A stretch of 64,000 bases of DNA from Lentilactobacillus otakiensis DSM 19908 = JCM 15040 (GCF_001434145.1 NZ_AZED01000014.1:1-64000), one strand, 5' to 3'. Counted from the first letter of the stretch, positions 43,314 to 52,261 are shown. Notes: a model not told the origin generated them from the letters alone. Made by a program: numbers and translations.

Positions 43314-43437
43314 AAACGTGCTTCGACGACCCTGACCCCTACTGCATAAACAAGAAGCATCAACGATGAACAAAGTGCGTTCATCATTGGTGCTTCTTGC
43401 TTATGCTCCGGGGCCACCCGGGGCTCGTCACACTCTA
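43314..43437 (-). repeat. palindromic intergenic element, copy D
   Basis: On the minus strand it begins tagagtgtgacgag, using the PepD stop codon, and ends gtcgtcgaagcacgttt. The arms gcataagcaagaagcacc and gatgcttcttgtttatgc pair around gatgaacgcactttgttcatc. It shares arm sequence with copy C and with the relic at 14380-14430. Bases 43188-43313 hold nothing I can name. Confidence 0.82.
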
Positions 43438-44874
43438 CAATTCTCCGCCCTTCTCAAACGTAGGAACCATCTTCTCAGCTCTCATTAGCAGCAGCTGATG
43501 AAGCAAATCTTTTACATTCTCAGTAATTGCATTGGCAATCTTGTCATTAACCTGATTATGCCAATCAGTCACTTTATCTGCGGCAATATTTTTAAATTCA
43601 GCATCAGCCGTTGCGACGGCTGCTCGGCCGTTGGCAAAGCCAAACTTGCGACTTTCTGACACGGCGGTCATTGCTTCCAAGTCGTGCTCTGCGAAGAACG
43701 GATCTGCGAGCATGGCAACTAATTTGTTCAACCAATAGAAGCTCTCAGTTGTGGTACGCAAGGGGGTGTTCTTGAAGTTTGTTGGCGTATCCGTGCAGTT
43801 CGCAAAGAATGGCACTGGCGCGTTAAATTCGTTGACGCCTTCAGCCAACCAATGAATGGCCGCATGTTCGGCAGGGAAGTCGGGACGGATTTGCAGGATA
43901 TGCATCTCTTGGTTCCGGTTCATACCGATCGGGCGATAACGCAGTCGTGATTCTTCGGTACCGGTTTTGCCATATGGGTCAAAATCGGTGCCCTGATAAT
44001 GGCTGCTCAAGAAGAAGGCAATGTCTTCAACTGAGATCAAATGATCGGCAATTCTGGTAAATGGCATGGTCCGACTTTCTGGATCCTGCTCAATTTCAGG
44101 GTTAAACATCTTTTGGCCGTACCAAACACGAGGGGTGTTGTAGTAATGATCAGCCTGAGTGTCCTCACCAAAAATATCACGGAAGTTAAAGCCGGAACGG
44201 GCCTTGTTCAAATGATTCTTTTCAGCGAATTCTTTCAAGTCGGTGCTATACATATAGTGGTCATGATCGTTGAAATCAATTTCTTGGATGCCGGTTTGGT
44301 TAGGTGCTACCGCATATGAATCGTCAGGGATGCGTTCAGCCGCCCAATGATGGCCGCCAACTGTTTCAAAGTACCAGACTTCATCAGAGTCTGAAAAAGC
44401 AATGCCGTTACTTTCACAGGTCCCAAATTTGGTGACCAGTTCGCCCAAGCGTTTAACGCCTTCGCGGGCATTGTGAATATAGGGCAGAACACATGTCAGC
44501 ATGGCTTCTTCGCCGATACCTTCCATGACCAGTGGATCAAGGCCCAGCATGGTTGTGTTGGTAAATTCGGTTTCGGTTGAACTCATGGCAACATTATCAG
44601 TGTTGATTCCCGATTCACCCCAGAGCCCATCGCTGACATCAGCGTTGGGAGTCTCAGTATAGCGAAGTGGATGATCCGGCAATTTTACCCGAAATTGGTT
44701 AAAAGTCGAAATATATTCACTGGGTTGTTCTTCGGGATTGACGACAACAAAACGTTTGGCGTTAATACCGCCACCAGCGTCTTCGTTACGAGCAATCATG
44801 GTGGAACCGTCGACAGTTGCGTTTTTACCAGCTAAAAATGCGGTACAGCTGGAGACATTCTGAAATTCATTCAA
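43435..44874 (-). CDS. pepD: C69 family dipeptidase PepD
   Basis: This 479-aa N-terminal-nucleophile dipeptidase has a nucleophile Cys in SSCTAFLAGKNATVDGSTMIARNEDAG (Cys10), probably exposed by propeptide removal. The family WGESGINTDNVAMSSTET and GVKRLGELVTKFGTCESNGIAFSD regions are intact. TTG 44874 is taken as start, because AAGGA lies eight bases upstream and the nearby ATG is out of frame. PepD enzymes cut a broad range of dipeptides in the cytoplasm. Its stop codon is the first base triplet of repeat D. Confidence 0.9.
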   Translation of the reverse strand: MNEFQNVSSCTAFLAGKNATVDGSTMIARNEDAGGGINAKRFVVVNPEEQPSEYISTFNQFRVKLPDHPLRYTETPNADVSDGLWGESGINTDNVAMSSTETEFTNTTMLGLDPLVMEGIGEEAMLTCVLPYIHNAREGVKRLGELVTKFGTCESNGIAFSDSDEVWYFETVGGHHWAAERIPDDSYAVAPNQTGIQEIDFNDHDHYMYSTDLKEFAEKNHLNKARSGFNFRDIFGEDTQADHYYNTPRVWYGQKMFNPEIEQDPESRTMPFTRIADHLISVEDIAFFLSSHYQGTDFDPYGKTGTEESRLRYRPIGMNRNQEMHILQIRPDFPAEHAAIHWLAEGVNEFNAPVPFFANCTDTPTNFKNTPLRTTTESFYWLNKLVAMLADPFFAEHDLEAMTAVSESRKFGFANGRAAVATADAEFKNIAADKVTDWHNQVNDKIANAITENVKDLLHQLLLMRAEKMVPTFEKGGEL

Positions 44875-44943
44875 TCAAATCATTCCTTCTCAATTTTTTA
44901 CATCGGATCGATTAGGAAGCGGTGCTTGGTGCATGGCTGAAGC

Positions 44944-45363
44944 TTAATAACTGAATACTAGTTGGTTGGTGATTGATTTAGGAAGGACCAAAGCTTCACC
45001 ATAAATCCAGTACTTTTGTACTTTGGTGTGCTTAGTGGCTTTCTTGGTCGAGTACTTGGAGATGCGGTACCAGTTGTATTGCAGTCCCTGGCTGGCGAAC
45101 ATGTCAACGTGAACCTTGGTTCCTTTTTTGAAGCCACTCTTAGCCCAAGAAGTCGTTTCCTTGTTCTTGTAATTACTATTCGGCACGTGATTGGTCAACT
45201 TAAATGACTTATAGTTGGCACCAATTTTTGCTGTAAAATTAGCCTTGTGATAGCTCAGTGATCCAGTCCTTGAAGCTGCACTTGAAGCAGGGGATTGGGC
45301 CACGGATACAAAGCCACCAAAACTCAATGCAGTTACAGCCAACAAAATACTTTTTTTAAACAT
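44944..45363 (-). CDS. small secreted protein, 139 aa
   Basis: It has a signal peptide (1-28, cleavage near SSAA-SR) and a basic mature part. An SH3-like end (LQYNWYRISKYSTKKATKHTKVQKYWIYGEALVLPK) suggests wall association. ATG 45363 has AAAGGAG ahead; an in-frame ATG six codons earlier is excluded. It lies between PepD and PEP carboxylase, all on the minus strand, but the PEP carboxylase terminator separates it from the upstream gene. The function is unknown. Confidence 0.78.
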   Translation of the reverse strand: MFKKSILLAVTALSFGGFVSVAQSPASSAASRTGSLSYHKANFTAKIGANYKSFKLTNHVPNSNYKNKETTSWAKSGFKKGTKVHVDMFASQGLQYNWYRISKYSTKKATKHTKVQKYWIYGEALVLPKSITNQLVFSY

Positions 45364-45413
45364 ACAATGATCTCCTTTCAATGTTCAATTAATTTCAGTA
45401 TAAAAGTCTATGC

Positions 45414-45444
45414 AAAAAAATTCCAGCTGGTTCGCTGGAATTTC
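45414..45444 (-). terminator. terminator of the PEP carboxylase gene
   Basis: The stem aattccagc/gctggaatt on the minus strand is followed by seven T. Confidence 0.85.
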
Positions 45445-45449
45445 AGTGA

Positions 45450-46958
45450 TTATCCTAAGAACTTACGCAGGATTGCTTGGCGACTGATTAATGTGGTCTT
45501 AGTTTCCTTATCAGAAATCTTAACCAAGTCGGCAGCTAATTGCGCATGTTTTTCTTGTTCAGGCGTTTGTGGACCGGCTTTAATATCAAAAAGTCGTTCG
45601 ATGGCTTCGATATCTTCGTCGACAGCTTTCCAAGCAGAATTCTTAGCTTGAAGGGCTTCTAAAGCGTCCTTACTGAAGTATTTGGCAACGTGTTCGTAAT
45701 CATGCTTGATGTTTGGATAGTACTTCATCAAAGTGTTTAATTCTTTTTCGCTTAATTTGTTCAAGATTCGGCCGGTACCAAGAAATTCTGGTGGGACACC
45801 GACTGAGTAAAGCGCACCGGTAAAGGTAATCGCACGAGGCATCTTGTAGCCATCGACATCACGTGAGTAACCGATAATCCCAACGTGTTGGTGACGGTCC
45901 CGACGCTTAGGGAATGAATCAAAGACTGGTTGTAAGTCGTTGATCAGCGGATCCAAAGTTTCGTGATATTCTGCAGCAGCTTTTTTAGCAATTTCCAACA
46001 AAATGTCTTGATCATCATGATCGATAATGTCGAACTCGCTCTTTTGTAAGCCATCGCGAAGCTTGATAATCGCTGGTTCAACGACGTCTAATGGATAATC
46101 GTAACGGAAGGCTGATTGAATCGTGGCTGTCTTTAAACCAGGGAATTCTTCGAGGTAACGGTCGATCATCATTGGTGACAAGCCGCCACGGAAGATGGTG
46201 CTTCCAGTTCCGGCGATTGGGTAAATTGGCATACCAGTTTCCTGTTCGAATTCAGCCAAACCAGTCAATGCTAACTTATTACCAATGATACTGTTCAAGA
46301 ATCCATTGGAAAGAGCGGAATCAGATCCGGCTAAGAAGACCCGCATGTAGCTTAATTCACGGCCAAAGTGGTCTTTGTACATTTCAAGATACTTTTTCAA
46401 AATCTGAGGTGCGTGTAATTGAGATTCGAATCCTTCAAACAATGGGATCATTTGCAGGGTATCTGAATCTTTGTGTCCGGTATTAAACTCAGTTGACTTG
46501 TAGTGTGAAAGGCTGGCAAACTTGTCTTCCATCGAGATCAGCTGATCGGCTGATTGGGTCATTGGCAAAATTGCTTCGAATAACGGGCGTTCCTTGAAGC
46601 CGAGGTCGTAAGAGAAATCTTCGGCAGACAAGATAGTGGTCATGGCCTGCATCAAACTGTAACCTTTTTCTTCCCAAATGTTTGGCAGACGGAAGGTTAA
46701 GAATTTATCTTTGCCAAGGGGATGCTTCTGAAAGTATTCATAGTGCTCGGAGTATAAACGGTCAATGACAGATGCATCGGCATGCTTACCTTCCCAGTCC
46801 CACATGTATTCATCGGCGTCTAGCTTAGAAAAGTTTTGGTAAGCCTCGTCAATTTCACGGAATGCAGAAACAAATGCGCTATCGTTGTGCTTGAAGAACG
46901 GAACTCCTGCGTTATCTGGATGTTGAGTACCCATAATATTAGGGATTTTTCTATCCAT
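45450..46958 (-). CDS. ppcA: archaeal-type phosphoenolpyruvate carboxylase
   Basis: This 502-aa enzyme is about half the length of the classical bacterial form and matches the PpcA family of archaea, clostridia and some lactic acid bacteria. Visible family stretches are PNIMGTQHPDNAGVPFF, FRLPNIWEEKGYSLMQA, AGTGSTIFRGGLSPMMIDRY and HQHVGIIGYSRDV. It makes oxaloacetate from PEP and bicarbonate, feeding aspartate and the fumarate branch, and could work with the aspartase at 26349. The ribosome-binding site AGGAGG precedes ATG 46958. Confidence 0.92.
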   Translation of the reverse strand: MDRKIPNIMGTQHPDNAGVPFFKHNDSAFVSAFREIDEAYQNFSKLDADEYMWDWEGKHADASVIDRLYSEHYEYFQKHPLGKDKFLTFRLPNIWEEKGYSLMQAMTTILSAEDFSYDLGFKERPLFEAILPMTQSADQLISMEDKFASLSHYKSTEFNTGHKDSDTLQMIPLFEGFESQLHAPQILKKYLEMYKDHFGRELSYMRVFLAGSDSALSNGFLNSIIGNKLALTGLAEFEQETGMPIYPIAGTGSTIFRGGLSPMMIDRYLEEFPGLKTATIQSAFRYDYPLDVVEPAIIKLRDGLQKSEFDIIDHDDQDILLEIAKKAAAEYHETLDPLINDLQPVFDSFPKRRDRHQHVGIIGYSRDVDGYKMPRAITFTGALYSVGVPPEFLGTGRILNKLSEKELNTLMKYYPNIKHDYEHVAKYFSKDALEALQAKNSAWKAVDEDIEAIERLFDIKAGPQTPEQEKHAQLAADLVKISDKETKTTLISRQAILRKFLG

Positions 46959-47186
46959 AAAAGAATGCCTCCTGAGATTTAATTAAGTTCATTTAGAATG
47001 ATTATACAGTAAAACATGGTGAACTGAAAATAATATTAACAAATCGGCCAAATTCATAAAATGTTGAAATATCCGAATATTCATGAATAATTTAATCAGT
47101 TAATTAATTATTTCAATTAAATATTACAGCTTATTTAGGAACTTTACCAGCTTTTTAGGTCAAATTAAGAACATTGCCGCAAATGA

Positions 47187-47219
47187 AAACGCCTGACTCC
47201 GTGGAGGAGTGGCGTTTAA
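47187..47219 (-). terminator. terminator of ohr
   Basis: The stem aaacgccactcc/gga-tcaggcgttt on the minus strand is followed by a T-rich stretch, right after the stop at 47223. Bases 46959-47186 hold only the PEP carboxylase upstream region, with a TATAAT-like -10 at 47001-47006. Confidence 0.78.
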
Positions 47220-47222
47220 AAT

Positions 47223-47648
47223 TTAACCAAAGCTGGTCACTGTTTCGGCTGTGTAGTTACCACTATTCTTAAGTAACTTTGAAACTGGGCAGCGGTTTTC
47301 AGCTTCCTGTGCAAATTTGTCAGCTGTTTCAAAGTCGACGCCCTTGACCATGATCTGAGCGTGAACCAGGAATTGATATTCAGCACGCTCACCAATGTAG
47401 GCGACTTTGACATGAACTTCTGCAGTGTGGGGAACACCATGCTCACGTTCAACTGCCTGCAGGGTTGCTTCCAAACAGGTTGCTAATGACATCCCCAGTA
47501 GTTGTTCTGGATTGGTGCCAGGCTTCGAATTAAGTGGGCTGCTGGTTTCAACTTTGATGCCATCAGGGACATAAGCGTGGCCGTTTAAGCCTTCATCATT
47601 GACAGCTTCAGTTTGATACAGTGGGTTATTCCATCTTTCGTCTTGCAT
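47223..47648 (-). CDS. ohr: organic hydroperoxide resistance protein (OsmC/Ohr)
   Basis: This 141-aa thiol peroxidase has the two redox Cys in SLATCLEATL (about 58) and NRCPVSKLL (about 122). It has the family start LYQTEAVNDEGLNGHAYVPDG and the expected length. It reduces organic hydroperoxides in the cytoplasm. The start ATG 47648 has AGGAGG ahead. A cre site overlaps its promoter region. Confidence 0.9.
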   Translation of the reverse strand: MQDERWNNPLYQTEAVNDEGLNGHAYVPDGIKVETSSPLNSKPGTNPEQLLGMSLATCLEATLQAVEREHGVPHTAEVHVKVAYIGERAEYQFLVHAQIMVKGVDFETADKFAQEAENRCPVSKLLKNSGNYTAETVTSFG

Positions 47649-47678
47649 TATGAATGCCTCCTAGTTTTTTTATAGTTG

Positions 47679-47694
47679 ATTATAAGCGCTTTCA
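47679..47694 (-). promoter_or_regulatory. ohr -10 with overlapping cre site
   Basis: TATAAAG-type cre TATAAGCGCTTTCA (47681-47694) matches 13 of 14 consensus positions. It overlaps a minus-strand TATAAT (47684-47679). No convincing -35 is seen. Confidence 0.6.
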
Positions 47695-47703
47695 TGGAAA
47701 ATG

Positions 47704-47736
47704 AAAGAAACTGGGACAAAATGTTTTTGCCCCAGT
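47704..47736 (-). terminator. terminator of the ABM-domain gene
   Basis: The stem actgggacaaaa/tttttgccccagt on the minus strand precedes a T-rich run. Confidence 0.78.
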
Positions 47737-47744
47737 CACATTAT

Positions 47745-48032
47745 CTACTCGTTATAATCCATTCGAATAATCACGGGATCTTTGGTCAAAAAGTCGCCAA
47801 CCCCTGCCAAAAATTTCTGGAAGTGCGGCGTGTGGTTGTGAAAATCAACTGCATCGGCATCCTGCCAGTGTTCGATAATCTCATATTCGGTATCGCTGTG
47901 TAGTTTCTTGAAGTGATCATAACTGACGTTGCCAGTTTCACCACGAGAGCCGTCGACCAGCTCATCGATAAATGCTTCGTAATCCTTCTGCATTCCCGGT
48001 TTAACGGACAATTCAACGTTAATGACTTTCAT
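47745..48032 (-). CDS. antibiotic biosynthesis monooxygenase (ABM) domain protein
   Basis: This 95-aa single ABM domain has an N-terminal VELSVKPGMQKDYEAFIDELVDGSRGETGNVSYDHFK and a core EIIEHWQDADAVDFHNHTPHFQKFL. Such dimeric ferredoxin-fold proteins include quinone monooxygenases and heme-degrading enzymes. The ribosome-binding site GGAGG precedes ATG 48032. It lies on the same strand upstream of ohr but has its own terminator. The activity is not predictable. Confidence 0.86.
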   Translation of the reverse strand: MKVINVELSVKPGMQKDYEAFIDELVDGSRGETGNVSYDHFKKLHSDTEYEIIEHWQDADAVDFHNHTPHFQKFLAGVGDFLTKDPVIIRMDYNE

Positions 48033-48071
48033 CTTTGTAGCCTCCTATAAAATGTTAGGGCATGTACACCA

Positions 48072-48704
48072 TTAGTATATCGAAGTTTTGAACTTATTGT
48101 TCAATTTATCATCTGTAAATGTGAGATCGTACGCGGTCCCTTTGCTGTCAGTCACATAAAGTAAGTATTTACCTGACATTGGACCCTGGCCCGTGATGGA
48201 TTCGCCATTTGGAGATCCCAAAGCATCGATAGCAGCCTGATATGTAGTTCCGAGACCTAATTTGTCAATTTTTGATTTGGAGATGATGCGCTGTTTGCGT
48301 TTGGCAGCGGGTGTATAAGATTTGCCGACCGCTTTGTGATTCAGAAACTGAACCTTGACCTTGGAAACAGGGAAGGTGGCCGACACATCTTTCCAAGTAT
48401 ACTGAGTGGTCTTTTTAGTGACACCACTCACCGTCACACTATCAACTCTGGAAGGGGTACCAAATAACTTGATGACCTGATCTTCAGAGGAACCATAGGC
48501 AGCGTCGGTAATGTCACCGATGTTAATGCGATTGAAATTATCTAGATTAATGCCTTCAGCTTCACGGTCATGCTTATATTGTGCAGCCGTTTTCTGACTG
48601 TCAAAATGATGATCCACTGGCTTTTTTGTCGAATTTGACGTACCACACGCTGACAGTAGCAGTGTGCTCATTAATGCGAGTGTAACAGTGATTGGTTTTA
48701 CCAT
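48072..48704 (-). CDS. lipoprotein with two BLIP-like (DUF3862-type) repeats
   Basis: This 210-aa lipoprotein has the lipobox LLSAC (Cys20). The mature part has a polar linker and then two similar beta-lactamase-inhibitor-like modules: INIGDITDAAYGSSEDQVIKLFGTPSRV (about 60) and LGLGTTYQAAIDALGSPNGES (about 147). These are SmpA/OmlA-fold modules common in Firmicutes lipoproteins. The role is unknown; surface sensing or protein interaction is possible. Confidence 0.8.
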   Translation of the reverse strand: MVKPITVTLALMSTLLLSACGTSNSTKKPVDHHFDSQKTAAQYKHDREAEGINLDNFNRINIGDITDAAYGSSEDQVIKLFGTPSRVDSVTVSGVTKKTTQYTWKDVSATFPVSKVKVQFLNHKAVGKSYTPAAKRKQRIISKSKIDKLGLGTTYQAAIDALGSPNGESITGQGPMSGKYLLYVTDSKGTAYDLTFTDDKLNNKFKTSIY

Positions 48705-48791
48705 AGAATTCCCCCTGACGACGTTGGTTATGTATGTTGATGAATTGTGAACATTATATACTTATTCCGCCGCAGACAATAGAACAATTTA

Positions 48792-48836
48792 GAAAAAAAG
48801 AGGCTGATCAAAAGTGTTAACTTTTGTCTCAGTCTC
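48792..48836 (-). terminator. terminator of the 399-aa secreted protein gene
   Basis: The stem gagactgagacaaaag/cttttgatcagcctc on the minus strand is followed by seven T. Confidence 0.85.
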
Positions 48837-48842
48837 ACAAAG

Positions 48843-50042
48843 TTATTCATTTGTCGAAGAATCGTCAGTCTTACCAAGAATGAGTGCATATACACTGGCA
48901 TGCCCGTAGGCACCATCTTGGATAATCGAGCCGTACTTGTCTGGAATGTTGTTAACGATATAAATGCCAAGTTTGTATCCTGATAGTGCTGCCCTTTTGG
49001 AAGCGGGGTAGCCAGTTTTGTCGAGAGCAGATTTAACGCCAGCTAGCTTGACCGCATTACTTGCTGTCTTGTGTTTGTAGAGATAATTGCTGGCCAATTT
49101 CAGTGAAATAATATCGGTGTATCCCTTGGTTGAAACGGTATTTTTATCCTCATACCATAGTACGCCTTCATCGTCACTGGCATAGTTGTATGCCGCAATC
49201 TTTGAAAGTCCAAGATCAACTGGTGTATTCGGGAACAGCTTGACAATTTCTCGGGCCAACTTCTGGTAGTGGCCGGTCTGAATGTAATTTAAATAGTTTG
49301 AGCTATTCAGGAAGTCATTTGGATAAACAATGTTTTGGCCGGTGTGAATTGGGTTGGTGCCTTCAGTGAGATTGCCAGTGTAAACATAACCACTGATGTA
49401 TTTACCATTTCCTCTTAGATAGCCACCGAGGTAGTCGTAATAAGAAATTTTGCCGTTGTGTTTGACGGTCGCAATGTGAGCCCGACTCCAAGTCATTCCA
49501 GGATAATCTTTGAGGTTCAACCGTTTCTTGGTATGAGTCCAATCCCACATGTAAACATTTTGGGATGGATTTTTGATGTAAAATGAACCGCGATTTTTGG
49601 TGCCATACTTCTTTTGGAGAATCTGATAACCATAAGGGCTATAACCCTTTTGCAGTGCGCTGGCTTTGACATAGCCTTGTCTGCCACGTGAAAAATTGGT
49701 GACATAGTAATAAGTCCCGCTCTTTAAGTGGTGATAAACGCGAACTTTTTGTTGAACAAACCATGTGGTCGAACGATAATTTGATAGTTTATAAAGTTTC
49801 TTTTGAAAATCCTTGTAATTGAAATTTTTATCCTCACTACCGCCAAAATACTTACTCCATACATAAGCTTGAGTTTTAGGTTTTGCATGGTAAGCGTTAG
49901 CAATGCTGGCTTCTGAATCGTAAGTCTTGAGGACTTTGATTCGGTAGCCATTGTGAGCCGCTTGAGCTGGCGCACTTGGGGCCGTCAGCATGAACAGTAG
50001 TGATGCAATGAAAATGCCAATAATTTGAATTACTTTTTTCAT
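48843..50042 (-). CDS. large secreted protein, 399 aa, function unknown
   Basis: It has a signal peptide (1-28, ending AQA-AHN). The mature part is rich in Tyr and Lys. It contains SH3-like wall-binding strings (KVRVYHHLKSGTYYYVTNFSRGRQGYVKASALQ; RGNGKYISGYVYTGNL), with about 130 residues of unrecognised C-terminal domain after them (LAREIVKLFPNTPVDLGLSKIAAYNYASDDEGVLWYED). No catalytic motif is obvious. ATG 50042 has GAGGAGAG ahead. It is divergent from the DUF4931 gene and single-gene by its terminator. Confidence 0.78.
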   Translation of the reverse strand: MKKVIQIIGIFIASLLFMLTAPSAPAQAAHNGYRIKVLKTYDSEASIANAYHAKPKTQAYVWSKYFGGSEDKNFNYKDFQKKLYKLSNYRSTTWFVQQKVRVYHHLKSGTYYYVTNFSRGRQGYVKASALQKGYSPYGYQILQKKYGTKNRGSFYIKNPSQNVYMWDWTHTKKRLNLKDYPGMTWSRAHIATVKHNGKISYYDYLGGYLRGNGKYISGYVYTGNLTEGTNPIHTGQNIVYPNDFLNSSNYLNYIQTGHYQKLAREIVKLFPNTPVDLGLSKIAAYNYASDDEGVLWYEDKNTVSTKGYTDIISLKLASNYLYKHKTASNAVKLAGVKSALDKTGYPASKRAALSGYKLGIYIVNNIPDKYGSIIQDGAYGHASVYALILGKTDDSSTNE

Positions 50043-50219
50043 TTAATTTCTCTCCTCAAATGCAAAAATGTTTCTGAATAAATCTGTCAACCAAAATTGT
50101 ATCCTTGAAAGAACCGATTAGTCAAACTTTCTCGATTAAACGGGGATTATTTACCAGTCGAATCTTATTTTCGAATATAATGTCTATAGAAGGTTAAAAA
50201 CGAAAGACAGGTGAATCAC

Positions 50220-50984
50220 TTGGCAAATCAACCCTTAGTATTTGATTATCAAGCCGCCAAAGGCAAGCCGGAAAATATTCGGCATCCGGAAGGGTACTGT
50301 CCGTTTTGCGATGTTGCCCATTTAACGAATATTCTTGCCCAAGATGAAGATCGAATTTGGCTGGTCAACAAATTTAGAACCCTTGAAGATACGCTGCAAA
50401 CTGTTGTGATTGAATCCAGCGACCATCTTGGTGGTCCCTCAACATATTCAATCGAACAGAATCGTAACGTATTTGAATTTGCTTTCAAGTGCTGGCATCA
50501 GATGATCATTTCCAATAAGTATCGAAGCACCATCATGTACAAGAATTATGGCCCACTGTCTGGCGGCAGTTTGCGTCATCCACATTTTCAAATTGTTGGT
50601 CTCAACGATTACGATGTCTATGAAAATGTCGACATCAGCAATTTTACCGGTGTCGAGGTAATCAATGATGATCATTGTGAAATCACGCTCTCAACCCACC
50701 CAATTATCGGTTTTGTAGAAATTAATATTGCCATTGCCGAGGTCGGTCACATTAATGACTTGGCCGATGCAGTGCGGGTAATCGTCAAATACCTGTTGAA
50801 TGATTATATGGGCGGCCGACTATCTTCGTACAACTTATTTTTCTACGAAATGGCTGACAAATTCTATTGCAAAATTGTGCCGCGTTACGCGACTTCGCCG
50901 TATTTTGTTGGCTACAAAATTGCCCAAGTGCAAAATGATGCTCGGTTGGAAAAAATTGCCGCTGATATTCGTGAAAGACTATAA
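50220..50984 (+). CDS. DUF4931 GalT-like protein
   Basis: This 254-aa HIT/GalT-superfamily protein has a CPFC zinc pair (about 28-31), the catalytic-type SLRHPHFQIVG (about 119-129, cf. HPHGQ in GalT) and the late CKIVPRYATSPYFVGYKI typical of DUF4931. It may transfer nucleotides or phosphates, but the true substrate is unknown. I take TTG 50220, with AGGTGA five bases upstream; GTG 50211 overlaps that site. Repeat element E follows it by about 30 bases. Confidence 0.83.
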   Translation: MANQPLVFDYQAAKGKPENIRHPEGYCPFCDVAHLTNILAQDEDRIWLVNKFRTLEDTLQTVVIESSDHLGGPSTYSIEQNRNVFEFAFKCWHQMIISNKYRSTIMYKNYGPLSGGSLRHPHFQIVGLNDYDVYENVDISNFTGVEVINDDHCEITLSTHPIIGFVEINIAIAEVGHINDLADAVRVIVKYLLNDYMGGRLSSYNLFFYEMADKFYCKIVPRYATSPYFVGYKIAQVQNDARLEKIAADIRERL

Positions 50985-51014
50985 AAACATGACTCTAATT
51001 TATGTAATCCAAAA

Positions 51015-51135
51015 GAGAGTGCGAAAAAAGGCGTTTTGATCCCAGAATTTAAGGGACTAAACCAATTATTCCTGATTCTGGAATGGTTGGTTTAGTCCCT
51101 TAAATGGCTGGGATCAGCCGATTTGAGCACGTTTT
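51015..51135 (+). repeat. palindromic intergenic element, copy E
   Basis: About 121 bp from gagagtgcga to gagcacgttttgg. The core pairs atcccag..tttaagggactaaacca with tggtttagtcccttaaa..ctgggat. The ends match copies A-D, but the arms are unrelated to theirs. Confidence 0.8.
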
Positions 51136-51158
51136 GGCTACGTAATAATGAAACCACT

Positions 51159-51198
51159 AAAAAGGCTGAGATAAAAGTTTGCACTTTTGTCCCAGCCT
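51159..51198 (-). terminator. terminator of the baeRF gene
   Basis: The stem aggctgggacaaaagtg/cttttatctcagcct on the minus strand is followed by five T. Confidence 0.85.
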
Positions 51199-51226
51199 CC
51201 TTATTCAGGCAGAATTTGATCGTTGT

Positions 51227-52261
51227 TTAAACTGCACTCACCAGTGGAACTGATGGATCATCGTTGACCACTGTGACGCTGGTATCTTGTGCCAATGCCT
51301 GTTTGATCATCTGATTGATTTCAGTGTAGATCTTTGGATCAGCCGCCTTGATTTCGTTACGGGAAGCAACGAATAGATGACGGATATCCTTGGAATTTAA
51401 TAAGTTTTCAATATTCTTGAAGTCGGTGAACAACTGATCTTTAAACGTTTTGGTAATCGCTTCAGCAGTGTTTTGACGATTGCTGGTTTCAATTGCCGTA
51501 TTGACTAAGGTCGCAATTTCAGTAGGCGTGTCATTTTGAACCGATTGATCGACCTCAAAGTTTGCCAAATGTAAGCCATTATTAATCTTTTTGAATAAGT
51601 TAATATTTTGAGATAAGCCCATCAAGACAAATTGATGTTCAGACAATTCCTGGTTGTTCTTCAAAAAGTCCATCAATACTCGGTAATAACGTTCCTGGTC
51701 AATTTTCTTTTCCTGAGTGGTTTCATTATGACCATGGTATTGGGCATTGCCACCACGGGCACTGAAGTTCAACTCACCGCCACGCAATTCATCACCCAGG
51801 GCTTCCTTAACGGTAGTCGGGTAATCTTTGACTTCCAGTGCGGTCACTCGTTTGTTGGCAAGCTTGTATAATTTACTGTTATCACGGTTTAATTCGATTA
51901 ATGTGTAATCCATATTTGGTGCTTCGCTCAGTAGCAGCAGGAAATCGATCGCATTTTCAATTCGATAGTCCGCTTCACCAACGCTGGTTCTGATCAAATG
52001 GTAAACGTTTTTACCGAGATGATCAGCAATTACCGTCATGCCTTCATAGGGCAGTTGCTCACGGGTAAGGTCGTTAACATCGGAAATAAATGGTTCGATT
52101 CCGGCACCAATTTCTTTTTGAATCTTTTTAAGCATGTTCTTAACTCGGAGTTGTTCACTTTGGTCAAACGACAGCTTACGTAAGTTAAGATTCAAAGTAA
52201 TCACCGGTGCTTGCAGATCAGGTAACTTCGCCAAATCAGATACAGAAATAATAGTTGCCAT
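51227..52261 (-). CDS. bacterial archaeo-eukaryotic release factor family (baeRF) protein
   Basis: This 344-aa protein has the layout of baeRF proteins: an N-terminal region, a central LIELNRDNSKLYKLANKRVTALEV strand set, the signature YHGHNETTQEKKIDQERYYRVLMDFL (about 176-201) and a C-terminal NLLNSKDIRHLFVASRNEIK. The family is related to eRF1 and the ribosome-rescue factor pelota. A role in translation or ribosome rescue is an inference. A cre-like TTGCAAGCGCTTCACAA lies upstream (about 52350-52366) but contains an extra base. Confidence 0.8.
   Translation of the reverse strand: MATIISVSDLAKLPDLQAPVITLNLNLRKLSFDQSEQLRVKNMLKKIQKEIGAGIEPFISDVNDLTREQLPYEGMTVIADHLGKNVYHLIRTSVGEADYRIENAIDFLLLLSEAPNMDYTLIELNRDNSKLYKLANKRVTALEVKDYPTTVKEALGDELRGGELNFSARGGNAQYHGHNETTQEKKIDQERYYRVLMDFLKNNQELSEHQFVLMGLSQNINLFKKINNGLHLANFEVDQSVQNDTPTEIATLVNTAIETSNRQNTAEAITKTFKDQLFTDFKNIENLLNSKDIRHLFVASRNEIKAADPKIYTEINQMIKQALAQDTSVTVVNDDPSVPLVSAV

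Noticed and set aside
10057-51135. Idea that the repeated palindromic elements form a CRISPR-like array
   Set aside because: Copies are kilobases apart, about 120 bp long and lack regular repeat-spacer structure; no cas genes are present.
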